A stretch of 64,000 bases of DNA from Branchiostoma floridae (lineage: Eukaryota > Chordata > Leptocardii > Amphioxiformes > Branchiostomatidae). The stretch is taken from assembly GCF_000003815.2 (NCBI RefSeq), contig NC_049983.1:25412401-25476400 (forward strand), read 5' to 3'. How positions within the stretch are numbered: position 1 is the first letter of the stretch; each line of letters opens with the position of its first letter. This document shows, piece by piece, positions 30,038 to 41,136 of this stretch. The notes under the pieces were generated by a model. The model was given only the letters and a program-made list of their open reading frames with translations. It was not told where the DNA came from and ran no database searches. Both the position numbers and the translations under genes were made by a program.

Positions 30038-33007
30038 ATGCCTTACATGATACAGAAACTACTGGTTCTTTTGCTGGTTGGTCCCGGTGGGCCCTGGTTC
30101 CTCGCGAAGGAAACTGAACCACCCAAACCCTGCAGCAACAGATGTCCATCAGACTGTGACTGCAGCAACAGAGGTCTTAGCAAGGTTCCTCAGCATCTGC
30201 CTGAAAGTATCACTAGCCTTAACTTAGGGCGCAATGCCATCACAACCTTGTCCTCGTCTGACCTCTCGAGGTACAAGGATTTAACAGAACGTTTAGACCT
30301 TGATTACAACCAACTAACAAGCATTCAGCCCGGTACATTCTCAAATATACCTAAGCTGAAAAAATTGTTCATGCGCCGCAACCATATATATAACATTGCA
30401 GCTGGAACATTCTCAAATTTACCCAGTCTTGAATTGTTGGCTCTAACAGTAAACGACCTGGCCAACATTCAGCCTGGCGCATTCTCAAATCTACCCAAGC
30501 TTGAACGATTGTCCTTGAGTGTCAATAACCTAACTAAAATTCATCCTGATGCATTCTCCAATCTACCGCAGCTCCTCGCGTTACACCTGAACTCGAATAG
30601 GATAACTAACATTGATTCTGATATGTTCTCAAAGATACGCACGCTGCAACGTTTGGGATTTGACTACAACCAAATAACCGGCATTCAACCTGGTACGTTC
30701 TCAAACCTACCCCAGCTCTATAAGTTAGATATAGCGTATAACCAGATAACTAACATCAGTCCTGATGCATTCTCAAACCTTCACCAGCTCCAACTGTTAG
30801 ACTTGAGCTCCAACCAGATAACTAACATTAGTCCTGGTGCATTCTCAGACCTCAACCAGCTCCAAGGGTTAGAGCTAGACTCCAACCATATAACTGAGAT
30901 TCAACCTGGCACACTTTCAAATCTCGCAAGGCTAGATTATTTATACCTGAATTCTAATCAAATGACAACCATTCAACCTGGCACATTCCAAAACCTACCC
31001 AAACATGTTAAATATATAGGTCTGCGTGGCAACCCCTGGCAGTGTGACTGTAGGATGATTCCATTCAGGAAATGGATGACAAAATGGCATTTGTTTGAAA
31101 GCGAAGTTATTTGTGAGGAACCTGATAAGTACCGAGAGCAAAAGCTCCAAGATATAGAGCCCGGAAATTTGATCTGTGAAAAACCGAAAATCATGAGTTT
31201 TCAAAGAAGTAAAGATGATGCACCGTTGTGTGCTATGGCGCTGCATTTAATCTGTAACGCTTCAGGGATTCCTGAGCCAAACATTACGGTCACTCTTCCA
31301 TCTGGACAAAACGCAACTGTTAGGTCAGATGGGAGAGTTACTGTGAATAAGAATGGTAGCATCATCGTAAGGGATCTTACTAAAAAGGATTCCGGTTCAT
31401 ACCTTTGCATTGCAGCAAATCATGCCGCCTCTTCAGTTGCGACACTGTTTGTTGAAATATCATGTACGATTCCAACATCGGTGATATCAAAAACATCTGA
31501 ATCAGCACTTGGCGGTAAAACCAGCCCCGTAGTCACAGGCTCAGCAATTGCCCCAACAAGTCCTGCTGGCTCAGCACCTTCCACATTCTCTGTTGCTGGT
31601 AAAATGCCGTCAAACACATCAACAACTTCTCAACTGGGTAGTGCAGACAGATCTGTTGCCATGAACCCAGCGTTGTCTGAAGACCCAATCACTTTGAGGT
31701 TTAGGAGGATAAAGAATAACACGTTGGTTTGGGGTGTCACTCTCCGTCTAGCCTGTGGAGGAGTACCTTCATCAAACATTACGGTCATTCTCCAATCTGG
31801 ACTCAACACAAGCGTTGATGAGTCAAGTGGGAGAGTAATTGTAGAGGTGAATGGTACAACTTTTACCATTACTGTAACATATGTTAATGTGACAGATGCT
31901 GGTCTGTACAGCTACATTGCCGTGCGACCAAATGAATCCTCATCTACCACAGTAACTGTTGTTATCAGAGACAAAGGCCCATCTTCAGTGACACCCGAAA
32001 CTTCTTCGCCTGCCACCTCTCCACCTGGCAAGACAGAAAGCAATGCTGACCCGGTAGTTCTCTCCCTGTTAGTTGCTTTTGGTACACTTGCTGCAATCCT
32101 GATTATATCTGGCGTTGTTATAATCATGTTTCTGCGTAGGGCTCAAAAGCCCCCTTTGGTTTCTGCACCTACTGCTATTTCTGACAGTATAAACACAATC
32201 GCGACAAGCGACAAAGATAGCTCAAAGGAGCAGACGGGTAGATCGCCAACCCCTGGCAACACCCACTGCCCCGAAGGTTTCCCCGAACAATCTAACGAAA
32301 ATGAGAATAGCGAAGAAGCATGTAAACATATATCAAACATAAATGAGAATAAGGAGCAAACAGGCACAATCGTTCAAGCTTACAAGGTAGCCGGTTCTCT
32401 CTCTGAAGAACATGAATGTCCAAAGCCAGGAAATCAAATAGAATCAGTTGGCGCACCCCACGCAGTGATGGTTCACAAGCCGTTTACGTATGAAAATAGT
32501 GACGAGGAGACTGTGCTTGGTGTTGAAGATGAGCACGTGTATGTCAATGATGATGATGAGAAAATAGTAGCTGGTGCCTCTCAGTCCATAAATCAGTATG
32601 TAGTTCCTACTCACGAGTTTAACCGTGTGGTTAATGATGAGGCTGAAGATGTAAGTACATATGTTTCATCTCCCTGTATCTATGGAAATGACAGTGACGA
32701 AACAATGAGTACTGTCTCGCCAGCGATCTACAAAAATAACTCTACACAGTGTGAATCTGCTGTCATCTACGGAAATGATAATGAAGGTAATGATACGGTG
32801 GTATCTACCCCTTCTTTGGTTAACCATGGGTCTGGTAATGAGGTTGAGGCAGTAGCATATGCTTCTTCTCAATTCATATATGAGAATGACAAGGACGAAG
32901 CAGCGATTGAAGCCACATCAGTTATTTACAATGATAGCAGTAAACAGGCAAAATCTGCAGATTCCCATGTCATCTATGGAAATGACGATCAAGAGATCAG
33001 CAGATGA
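30038..33007 (+). CDS. LRR-Ig transmembrane receptor C (989 aa, intact)
   Basis: Signal peptide 1-19; four-cysteine LRRNT (32-55, CSNRCPSDCDC); eleven LRRs (58-322); LRRCT with NPWQCDC at 332-338. Ig1 spans about 382-474 with Cys406/Cys457 and DSGSYLC. The stalk (475-547) is Ser/Thr/Pro-rich. Ig2 (549-645) keeps Cys573, but the F-strand cysteine is Tyr626 (DAGLYSYIAV), so the canonical disulphide cannot form. Transmembrane helix 672-699 is followed by RRAQK. The 290-residue tail is acidic and has tyrosines in TYENSDEE, VYVNDDDE, IYGNDSDE, IYKNNSTQ, IYGNDNEG, IYENDKDE, IYNDSSKQ and IYGNDDQE; seven fit Tyr-x-Asn, the known Grb2-type SH2 docking consensus. Unlike D-F it reads QYVVPTHEF, missing GCEE. 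Poly(A) signal 23 bases after the stop. First of the head-to-tail array C-F. Confidence 0.95.
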   Translation: MPYMIQKLLVLLLVGPGGPWFLAKETEPPKPCSNRCPSDCDCSNRGLSKVPQHLPESITSLNLGRNAITTLSSSDLSRYKDLTERLDLDYNQLTSIQPGTFSNIPKLKKLFMRRNHIYNIAAGTFSNLPSLELLALTVNDLANIQPGAFSNLPKLERLSLSVNNLTKIHPDAFSNLPQLLALHLNSNRITNIDSDMFSKIRTLQRLGFDYNQITGIQPGTFSNLPQLYKLDIAYNQITNISPDAFSNLHQLQLLDLSSNQITNISPGAFSDLNQLQGLELDSNHITEIQPGTLSNLARLDYLYLNSNQMTTIQPGTFQNLPKHVKYIGLRGNPWQCDCRMIPFRKWMTKWHLFESEVICEEPDKYREQKLQDIEPGNLICEKPKIMSFQRSKDDAPLCAMALHLICNASGIPEPNITVTLPSGQNATVRSDGRVTVNKNGSIIVRDLTKKDSGSYLCIAANHAASSVATLFVEISCTIPTSVISKTSESALGGKTSPVVTGSAIAPTSPAGSAPSTFSVAGKMPSNTSTTSQLGSADRSVAMNPALSEDPITLRFRRIKNNTLVWGVTLRLACGGVPSSNITVILQSGLNTSVDESSGRVIVEVNGTTFTITVTYVNVTDAGLYSYIAVRPNESSSTTVTVVIRDKGPSSVTPETSSPATSPPGKTESNADPVVLSLLVAFGTLAAILIISGVVIIMFLRRAQKPPLVSAPTAISDSINTIATSDKDSSKEQTGRSPTPGNTHCPEGFPEQSNENENSEEACKHISNINENKEQTGTIVQAYKVAGSLSEEHECPKPGNQIESVGAPHAVMVHKPFTYENSDEETVLGVEDEHVYVNDDDEKIVAGASQSINQYVVPTHEFNRVVNDEAEDVSTYVSSPCIYGNDSDETMSTVSPAIYKNNSTQCESAVIYGNDNEGNDTVVSTPSLVNHGSGNEVEAVAYASSQFIYENDKDEAAIEATSVIYNDSSKQAKSADSHVIYGNDDQEISR

Positions 33008-33029
33008 TGTTCCTTGGTTTGACCGTCAA

Positions 33030-33035
33030 AATAAA
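33030..33035 (+). terminator. Poly(A) signal of gene C
   Basis: AATAAA begins 23 bases after the stop codon, within 'gtcaaaataaagatacc', a context conserved after genes E and F. A very short 3'UTR is implied unless later sites are used. Confidence 0.7.
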
Positions 33036-34950
33036 GATACCTAGTGTCTGTAGAAGTCAGCTTAGTTGTCAGGAAAGTATGCGCCTTTGACAGCTTTGTC
33101 AAGACTTCCATGTAAACATGAGGACCTTTTTACTGGGGAAAAACGTCTTTGTACATAGATGTCTTTTTTCTTCAAAATTTCAAACATGTCTACTTGACTA
33201 ATCTTTTTAAGTTTCTTTTTACTATAAGAATAATTAATGATGTCATGATGAGCTGAATTATGTAGACATCGTACAAATCTAGAGCTAAAGTCTTATTTGC
33301 TTATTGCTAATTTCCACAAGAAAGTAATAACAATAAATGAAAATAAATAAACTGTGTATGAGTGGCTCCAAACCAAAAAGAAAAAGAAAAGTGAAATTAA
33401 CTCAACGTAGAATCTACTTGTATTATTTATTACTTGTTTATTTCTTATTAGTTGAATAAACATGTATATAGACAAGTTTGTGGGCAACGTACTTAATGGT
33501 ATATATTTGACATTTGTGGAAGTAAGGGTTTGCGGATTAGTCTTTTTCACAAATTCTATTTATTTAATTGTTGTGAGATGAACTGAGTATGGGAAGTGTT
33601 TCCTAACATATTTCACCTGTACCATAGCATGATCTCACGTTTACTTCAAGCATCACTTAGAACCCAATGTAAGGGTAAATTTATCTTTGAGTGCAATGTT
33701 TGTATTATCATATCTTTGGAATACATTTTAGTGGCCTGGATCAGAACGTTGTCAATACATACACAGGATTTCGTAGTGATAAGGTAAAAGATTTGGCGTC
33801 ATCAGCCACTACATGTGCAAAAACACAATCTGCATGATTTTGATGCTATCCAGACATCTCTGTATGTCTTTGTTGTTGGAAAGATCTGAATGCATGAGGA
33901 TGTATCAACCACCGGTTTTGTACGTTCTGTATGTAGCAAGTTGGAAGGTTACAGGATGTGATCACCCCTACAATAACTCGTTCTTGTATCATATCAAAAT
34001 CATACCTAGTTACTTGAGTAACTGCTATTTGGCGTAACACAATCACACTCATAGATGAGTAAATAGAGTTTCCTGTTTTAATTGATACTGTTCGAGATGA
34101 TAAGCATCGCAACCATCATTGGCAATTATCTGTCCTTCTGTCTGAAGTGCAATGGTAAAACTTCTATTGGTAAAGCACATTCATATTGTATGCTATTCAT
34201 TGGTTCTTCACTTTAAGTTCCTTCGCCGACATTTGAAAAATATTAGCAATCACATGTATGTGTGTTTTCTAATAAACAATGAAAGCATCATATTATCACC
34301 AGAGTTCCATGACCTCATATCTTCGGTGAGTGATATTAACCTTTTCAAGTGAAGTATCATTAGTAATTTCCATTGATCATACAAATAAGGTCCTCCTTTG
34401 CATAAATTGTCTAAGTTGATCATCTTCTGTTATTAAGTATGCAAATGATGTCTTTATTTGTATAATTGATATCTATAGGCATTCCTCTCTTTCACAGTTA
34501 TACATGCGATAAGTTTCATGCCTTATCATGGAATAGACTGGTTTTATAATCTTTCTTCATTAATCATGCAAATTAGCTGTTGATTTGCATAATTATAATG
34601 TTATTATCTGCATCATTCCCTAGACTATATACCTACCGAAAATCATGACGATCCACCAACACGTTGCTGAGTTATTTACCTCTAAACGTTGAAATGAAAT
34701 AGGCCCCTGCAGTTCCATAAAAGCCGCTAGGGGGTATAAAAATGTAGCACTAATCCTCTACCCCAAGAGCTATCTACCACTGAAAAATCCACGACTACAG
34801 CTTATCTAGAACACGATATATAAAAAATGGAAGCTTCGCTGCAGTACCTCGGAAAGCCGCCAGAGGCCATTATCGACCTTGACCTTCAATTTCCTGACCC
34901 TACCCTACCCAGCTACCAAATATCATCAGGATCCATCCAGGCTTCTCGAG
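33036..34950 (+). other. 3' flank of gene C, duplicated unit
   Basis: Colinear with the flanks after D (41.3 kb), E (48.5 kb) and F (56.7 kb): 'tttgtacatagat', 'attgctaatttccacaagaa', 'gaccttcgagg'-type blocks, 'ttatttcaagcatcactta', then 'atgcaaatgatgtctttatttg'. The block 'gctaatttccacaag' at 33305 is the uninterrupted form of the MITE insertion site near 48896. No gene was seen. Confidence 0.7.
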
Positions 34951-34954
34951 CTTA

Positions 34955-35315
34955 GGCCATGTTGATTTGATTATATGGATGACATCCTCTTGTAACGTAA
35001 AAACTGTGTGAATAAAAAAAAGACCCCCCAAAAGTTGCCTTCATTATGTTAGTTAGTGGTTAGGAAGGTTGAACAGATAATTGAGCACACAGAATATTAG
35101 TATACCGAACAATAGATTCATCATTTTTGTTCTTTTACATGTTCTTTGACCTTAAAATATTCGATGACATAAGTATAAGTTTTCCGATATTTTTTTTTAT
35201 TTTGAAGCTGCTCTTGTACAATTTGCAGTATGGTTGAATTTTTTATTTATTTTTGGAAACGGTCGAAAATTGATGCGCGCTCGGCTGCCATCCATATAAT
35301 CAAATCGACATGTCT
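34955..35315. mobile_element. Harbinger-type MITE, decayed copy
   Basis: Left terminus GGCCATGTTGATTTGATTAT preceded by TTA. The right terminus is a mutated inverted copy ('ccatataatcaaatcgacatg'-like, near 35291-35312). About 360 bp, no coding capacity. Confidence 0.7.
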
Positions 35316-35379
35316 TTTTAGTTCTGCAGGATTCTCTGTCGGTCTTTTTTATTCTAAATCAGGATCGTAGGGCCTGATG

Positions 35380-35990
35380 TTACCATCATGAAGATGAAGA
35401 GCGGCCCATAGCGATAGCTGTAGCAGCATCTCTTCTCCCTAAGTCAGAAACATCAAGCTTAGGCAAGCTTGACTTCACTGGCTCAATAGGCGAAGCAGGG
35501 GTTACGAGGCTGCTCGGGAAATTCCCTACCCCATTTTGGCCTTGCTAAAAGTCTGGTTCCGAGGGTAATTGGTTGAACAAAGAAAGTCCCTCCTTGTCCA
35601 CACACGCGTTAAGAGGCGGTGTCCGTACAACATCTCTTTGTTCGCCTGTATTTCTGACCCGCCCAGCCAGGAGGCAAACATCACTTTCTGACTGGCACCC
35701 GGGTCAGACGACACAATGGCGCCCTAGCAACGTGTGTAGCAACGGGTCCTTGTGCGGCGGGAGATGACGTGTTGATTGGCAGGGCAGTGTTAATCGTAGG
35801 GCTAAGGGTGTCTGCGAACACGAAGTTTCTACCTAGGGGTAGGTTTCTGCCGACGTGATGTAAGCTGCGCAAGACCTTAATGACGAAGGCAGTAAGACAT
35901 CTTTTATTGACCATCTTGAGTTGCTAGGAGTGAGATTTTGAACGAATTAGGCCACTGTATCAGTAGAGACAATTATATTGTTGGAACACA
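35380..35990 (+). repeat. Duplicated segment shared with 58.8-59.09 kb
   Basis: The stretch 'ttctgacccgccc.gccagg', 'gactggcacccgggtcagac', 'gcaacgggtccttgtgcggc' and 'cttgagttgctaggagtgag' recurs after gene F at 58845-59040. Upstream, 'aaagtctggttccgag' matches 50820. No coding function recognised; open frames across it differ between copies. Confidence 0.8.
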
Positions 35991-36159
35991 TGTTACTTAA
36001 AGATAAGATTCCTGTTCTCCATTAAAAAAAGGCTTATTGATTTTCGACATTATTTTTCAGAAAAATTCAAATCAAAGAGAGTCCCAGTATCAGTACTAGT
36101 AGCCAAATGATATCACCCTTTTTCGAGTTTCTGCATTACGTTGCAATATATATATAACA

Positions 36160-37755
36160 GTAGATCATCCATTCTACCCAAACTGGATTCTATGAGAGCG
36201 AACCAGTAACCGCAGACTGTTGTTGTTTTCTTTTCAAAACGAACTGAATTTGTCACGTCGCAAACCACACACTGTGCATGCTCCAAGTGACGTTAGCTCA
36301 GAACCCAGACGCTAATGAGGCGGGCCAGGAGTGTCTGACCACACCCACGACGAGGAGCTCGAGTCAGACGGTCTGATTTTCCATCCAACAATACCTGCTG
36401 ACTTGTCCAGCAAAATCTACTGGTAAAACGGGTTGGTGTGACGTTTGGTTCTAATCGTGGTAAAAAGATATTTGAGGCCGACAACAGTTAGATCTATCAA
36501 CATAACGGCATCACACGATAAGTATTTTAAGAGGTGGCTATTCTTGTTCTCTTCGTGTTTAGGACATTGGTAGGTTGCTTGTCTGTCAGTGAACGCATGG
36601 ATATAGAGTAAATATTGTGTACTATGCGATGCCAGACGGTTGTGGAGAATTTCCTAGCTGCTTGATTCGAATATGTCTGGATATGCGGTGTCCGCATATT
36701 CCAATTTGTGTGTCGAAATAGCCGCTTGAGAGAACACAACTGGCAAGTGACACAATGTTCACTACATAAGAGGCTTAAAATCCGAACTTTTATTAGTCCA
36801 TTCATAGGTCCAAGTTTCCATTTGTCTGCTTTCCTAGTTTGAGTTATGCAGAGATAGATGACATTTCAAAAACAAAATCTACTGTATAAAGATTTCACGA
36901 AGGCAGATTAGTCTACCAATGGTTCGGCACACTGCGCATGCTCCAAATGACGTCAGCTCAGAACCCAGACACTAATGAGGCGGGCCAGGCGAGTCTGACC
37001 GCACCCATGGCGAGGAGCTCGAGTCAGACGGTCTGATTTTCCATCCAACAAAACCTGCTGACTTTCCCAAGAAAATCTACCGTAAGAAACGGGTTGGTGT
37101 AAATTTTGGTTCTAATTGGACTACTTATAGCACAAGGAACTTCCACCTTTGTATGGTTAAGAAAACATATGTAACGATAGGGCTAACATTGAGCCGGTCG
37201 ACAACAGCTACCGACATAACGATAAGTATTTTTGTTTTGTTACTACATTTTTGTTTTCTTCGTGATTAGGACATTGATGGGTTGAGGGTGTCTTAGTGAA
37301 CGCGTCGATATAGTGGGTACTTTGCGATGCCCGAAGGGTATGGAGAAATTCCTAGCTGCCTTGAAAATGTCTGGATAGGCATGGTGTTCTTATTTTCCAA
37401 TGTTTGCGAGAATAAGAATGGGAAGTCACACAATGTACAATCCATGAGAGGCTGAAAAGCCGTACTTCCATAGGTCCATTCATAGGTCCAATTTTCCATT
37501 ACTTTACTATAATTTTACTCTGTGTTATACAGAAATAGATGACGTGTCAAAAACAAAATCTACTGTATAAAGATTTCCAAAAGGCTGATTAGTCTACCAA
37601 TGGTTCGGCACATGTGTTATGTTAAGCCGACGTCTGCTTTCAACATTAGAACAGCTACTGATTACTTTTTTTCTTGCCAACCTAATGTAATTTATTACGA
37701 CTCTCGCTTTCTTTGAAATCTTGTATGACCACTCCCCCTGCGCACATGCGAAACC
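36160..37755 (+). repeat. Flank-unit repeat upstream of gene D, in two passes
   Basis: The unit with 'ctatgagagcgaacc', the CRE-like block (TGACGTTA at 36286, TGACGTCA at 36949) and TCAGACGGTCTGA occurs twice (36170-36930 and 36935-37755), joined at 'accaatggttcggcacactgcg'. The second pass continues to the 'ccactccccctgcgcac' block before the truncated MITE. The same junction appears before the gene E unit (42960), so D and E flanks share this rearrangement. Confidence 0.8.
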
Positions 37756-37758
37756 TTA

Positions 37759-37825
37759 GGCCGCGTTGATTTGATTATATGAAGGACATTTTCTGGGAAC
37801 CCCAAAACTGCTGCGAGTGGGCGAA
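37759..37825. mobile_element. Truncated Harbinger-type MITE left end
   Basis: TTA then GGCCGCGTTGATTTGATTAT and about 45 further bases, ending abruptly at 'gcgagtgggcgaagtggc', where the sequence jumps to the 'ggagtaccagacacta' block. Relative to E and F, a deletion removed the rest of the MITE and part of the gene D flank. Confidence 0.7.
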
Positions 37826-38272
37826 GTGGCGTTGGAGTACCAGACACTACTTGCAAATGAAGCTAAAAGCTAACAAAAGCATATTATGAGCAAATTCTAC
37901 AATTCCTGGGTTATCCATAAGGAGACTTGACTACATGTAACGGATGTAATTTATGGTACGTAACATAGACGGATACCAAAAACAATAACCTAGTACGCAT
38001 GCATACGAAAATGACATAGTGGTGAAATCCTTTAGTGGTGAATGATGAGAATTCCATACTTATGACATAGGTAAGATATTTAAAGATGACAATCATGTGT
38101 ATGCATATTTTCTTGCGGGGAAGCAAAATGTGGTTTCAGTAGCCTAACACATGTCGTGTCTGAAAGGAAATGTACAAGAGGCTGAACTGATGACTGCTTA
38201 TTTTTTCATCATTTTACAGGAAATTGAAACGAGTGTTGGTTGTAGCAGCAACTATTTATCACACTATACAAT

Positions 38273-38295
38273 AATTCCCTTTCCTTACAGGTAAA
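38273..38295 (+). promoter_or_regulatory. 3' splice acceptor before start codon, gene D
   Basis: 'ttccctttccttacag' ends at 38290, followed by GTAAA and the ATG at 38296. A second acceptor-like 'catcattttacag' ends about 70 bases upstream, shared with gene F. Confidence 0.7.
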
Positions 38296-41085
38296 ATGTC
38301 TCACATGGTAAAGAAACTGCTGCTTCTTTTGCTGATCATCCTGAAGGAAACTGGACCAACCACGCCCTGCAGCAGCAGCTGTTCAAAATACTGTGACTGC
38401 AGCGCCAGAGGTCTTAGCAGTGTTCCTCAGTATCTGCCTAAAAGTATCACTACCCTTAAGTTAAGGCGCAATGCCATTACAAGCCTATATTCCTCTGACC
38501 TCTCCAGGTACAAGTGTTTAACAAAGCTAATTATAGTCCATAATCAGATATCTATTGTGCAGCCTGGTGCATTTTCAAATGTACCCGGTCTTCATATTTT
38601 AAATCTATTCGCCAACCGTCTGACCAACATCAAGCCTGGAGCATTCTCAAATCTACCCAATCTTCAAATTTTAAATCTAGGTCACAACGGCTTGACCAAC
38701 ATTCAGCCTAGCACATTCTCAAATCTAACCAAGCTTAAAGAATTGAACTTGGGTGTCAATAGCCTGACTACAATTCATCCTGATTCATTCTCCAATCTCC
38801 CGCAGCTCCAAAAGTTGTTCTTGGACTCAAATCGGATGATTTACATTGATTCTGATATGTTTTCAAGGATACCCACGCTGCGAAGGTTAGATGTTAATTA
38901 CAACCAAATAACTAGCATTTCTCCTGATGCATTCTCAGACGTCCACCAGCTCGAACGGATAGATCTGCAGTCCAACCAGATAACTGAGATCCAACCTGGT
39001 ACTTTTTCAAATCTCCCAAGGCTAATAATGGTAGTCTTGAGAGGTAATCTAATGACGACCATTCAACCTGGCACATTCTCAAACATAGCCCAACATGCTA
39101 GATTAATTATGAGTGACAACCCCTGGCAGTGTGACTGTAGGATGATTCCATTCAAGAAATGGATGGCAAAGGCTCATTCGTTTAGAAGTTTTTTTACTTG
39201 TCAGGAACCTGGTAAGTTCCGAGGGAAAAAGCTCCGATATATAGAGGTCAGAAAATTGATCTGTGAAAAACCGAAAATCGTGGATTTTCAAAGAGGCAAA
39301 GATGTTACACCGTTGCGTGGTATGGCACTGCATTTAATCTGTAACGCTTCAGGGATTCCTAAACCAGACATTACGGTCACACTTCCATCTGGACGAAACG
39401 CAACTGTTAGGTCAGATGGGAGAGTTACTGTGAATAAGAATGGTAGCATCATTGTAAGGGATCTTACTGAAAACGATTCTGGTTCATACCTTTGCATTGC
39501 AGCAAATCATGTCGCCTCTTCAGTTGCGACACTGTTTGTTGAGATTACATTTCCAACATCGTTGATATCAAAAACTTCTGAATCAGCACTTGGCAGTACA
39601 GCCAGCCCCGTAGCTACAGCCTCAACACTTGTCTCAACAAGTCCTACAGGCCCCGCACCTTGCACATTCTCTGCTGATGGTAAAATACTGTCAGACATAT
39701 CAACATCTTCTCCACTAGGCAGTGCAGACATATCTGCTGCCATGAACCCAGTATTGTCTGAGGACCCGATCACTTTGAGGTTTAGGGGGATCAAGAATAA
39801 CACATTGGTTTGGGGGGTCACTCTCCGTCTGCTCTGTGAGGGAGTACTATCATCAAACATTACGGTCATTCTCCCATCTGAGCTCAACACAAGCGTGGAT
39901 GAGTCAAGTGGGAGAGTAATTGTAGAGGTGAATGGTACGACTTTTACCATTACCATAACCGATGTTACTGTGACAGATGCTGGTCTGTACAGCTACATTG
40001 CAGTGCGACCAAATGGATCCTCATCTGCCACAGTAACTGTTGTTATCAAAGACAAAGGCCCATCTTCAGTTACACCCAAAACTTCTTCGTCTGCATCCTC
40101 TCCGCCTGGCAAGACAGAAAGCAATGCTGGCCCGGTGGTTCTCTACCCGTTAGTTGCTTTCGGTACACTTGCTGCAATCCTGATTATATTTGGCGTTGTT
40201 ATAATCATGTTTCGGCGTAGGGCTCAAAAGTCCCCTTTGGTTTCTGTATCTGCTGCTATTTTTGACAGTATGAACACAATCGCAACAAGTGACAAAGATA
40301 GCTCAAAGGAGCAGACGGGTAGATCGCCAACCCCTGGCAACACCCACTGCCCCGAAGGTTCAAAAGAACAATCTAACGAATATGAGAATAGCGAAGAAGC
40401 ATGTAAACATATATCGAACATAAATGAGAATGAGGAGCAAACAGGCACAACCGTTCAAGCTTACAAGGTAGCCGGTTCTCTCTCTGAAGAACATGAATGT
40501 CCAAAGGCAGGAAATCAAATAGAATCAGTTGGCGCACCCCACGCAGTGATGGTTCACAAGCCGTTTACGTATGAAAATAGTGACGAGGAGACTGTGCTTG
40601 GTGTTGAAGATGAGCACGTGTATGTCAATGGTGATGATGAGAAAATAGCGGCTGATGCCTCTCAGGCCATAAATCAGTATGGCTGTGAGGAGGTAGTTCC
40701 TACTCACGAGTTTAACCGTGTGGTTAATGATGAGGCTGAAGATGTAAGTACATGTGTTTCATCTCCCTGTATCTATGGAAATGATAGTGACGAAGCAATG
40801 AGTACTGTCTCGCCAGCGATCTACAAGAATAACTCTAAACAGTGTGAATCTGATGTCATCTACGGAAATGATGATGAAGATAATGATACAGTAGTATCTA
40901 CCGCTTCTAGGGTTAACCGTGAGTCTGGCAATGAGGGTGAGGCAGTAGCATATGCTTCTTCTCAATTCATATATGAGAATGTCAAGGAGAAAGCATCGTA
41001 CGGTGCCTCATCAGTCATTTACAATGACAACAGTAAACAGGCAAAATCTGCAGATTCTCGTGTCATCTATGGAAATGACGATTAG
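38296..41085 (+). CDS. LRR-Ig transmembrane receptor D (929 aa, intact)
   Basis: The signal peptide is shortened and altered (MSHMVKKLLLLLLIILK), lacking the GPGWSW segment of the other copies. LRRNT (25-48, CSSSCSKYCDC) is followed by only nine LRRs (51-266), the fewest here, and LRRCT with NPWQCDC at 275-281. Ig1 (about 325-417) has the canonical pair with DSGSYLC. The stalk is 418-487. Ig2 (490-585) has Cys514 but Tyr instead of the F-strand cysteine (DAGLYSYIAV). Transmembrane helix 612-639. The tail (640-929) carries EYENSEEA, TYENSDEE, VYVNGDDE, IYGNDSDE, IYKNNSKQ, IYGNDDED, IYENVKEK, IYNDNSKQ and IYGNDD. The membrane region and proximal tail are nearly identical in DNA to those of gene E, while the LRR block is the most divergent of C-F. 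The final stop follows IYGNDD directly. Confidence 0.95.
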   Translation: MSHMVKKLLLLLLIILKETGPTTPCSSSCSKYCDCSARGLSSVPQYLPKSITTLKLRRNAITSLYSSDLSRYKCLTKLIIVHNQISIVQPGAFSNVPGLHILNLFANRLTNIKPGAFSNLPNLQILNLGHNGLTNIQPSTFSNLTKLKELNLGVNSLTTIHPDSFSNLPQLQKLFLDSNRMIYIDSDMFSRIPTLRRLDVNYNQITSISPDAFSDVHQLERIDLQSNQITEIQPGTFSNLPRLIMVVLRGNLMTTIQPGTFSNIAQHARLIMSDNPWQCDCRMIPFKKWMAKAHSFRSFFTCQEPGKFRGKKLRYIEVRKLICEKPKIVDFQRGKDVTPLRGMALHLICNASGIPKPDITVTLPSGRNATVRSDGRVTVNKNGSIIVRDLTENDSGSYLCIAANHVASSVATLFVEITFPTSLISKTSESALGSTASPVATASTLVSTSPTGPAPCTFSADGKILSDISTSSPLGSADISAAMNPVLSEDPITLRFRGIKNNTLVWGVTLRLLCEGVLSSNITVILPSELNTSVDESSGRVIVEVNGTTFTITITDVTVTDAGLYSYIAVRPNGSSSATVTVVIKDKGPSSVTPKTSSSASSPPGKTESNAGPVVLYPLVAFGTLAAILIIFGVVIIMFRRRAQKSPLVSVSAAIFDSMNTIATSDKDSSKEQTGRSPTPGNTHCPEGSKEQSNEYENSEEACKHISNINENEEQTGTTVQAYKVAGSLSEEHECPKAGNQIESVGAPHAVMVHKPFTYENSDEETVLGVEDEHVYVNGDDEKIAADASQAINQYGCEEVVPTHEFNRVVNDEAEDVSTCVSSPCIYGNDSDEAMSTVSPAIYKNNSKQCESDVIYGNDDEDNDTVVSTASRVNRESGNEGEAVAYASSQFIYENVKEKASYGASSVIYNDNSKQAKSADSRVIYGNDD

Positions 41086-41121
41086 AGAGCAGCAGATGAT
41101 GCTCCTCTGTTTGACTTTCAA

Positions 41122-41127
41122 AGTAAA
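41122..41127 (+). terminator. Variant poly(A) signal of gene D
   Basis: AGTAAA stands where C, E and F have AATAAA, followed by the same 'gatacctag'. The insertion just after it separates this site from the rest of the family 3' flank. Confidence 0.45.
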
Positions 41128-41136
41128 GATACCTAG

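Noticed and set aside
32490-33007. ITIM or ITAM motifs in the receptor tails
   Set aside because: Tyrosines are followed by x-N-acidic, not x-x-L/I/V. The only +3 valine (FIYENV in D and in the F remnant) has Phe at -2 and does not fit the ITIM consensus.
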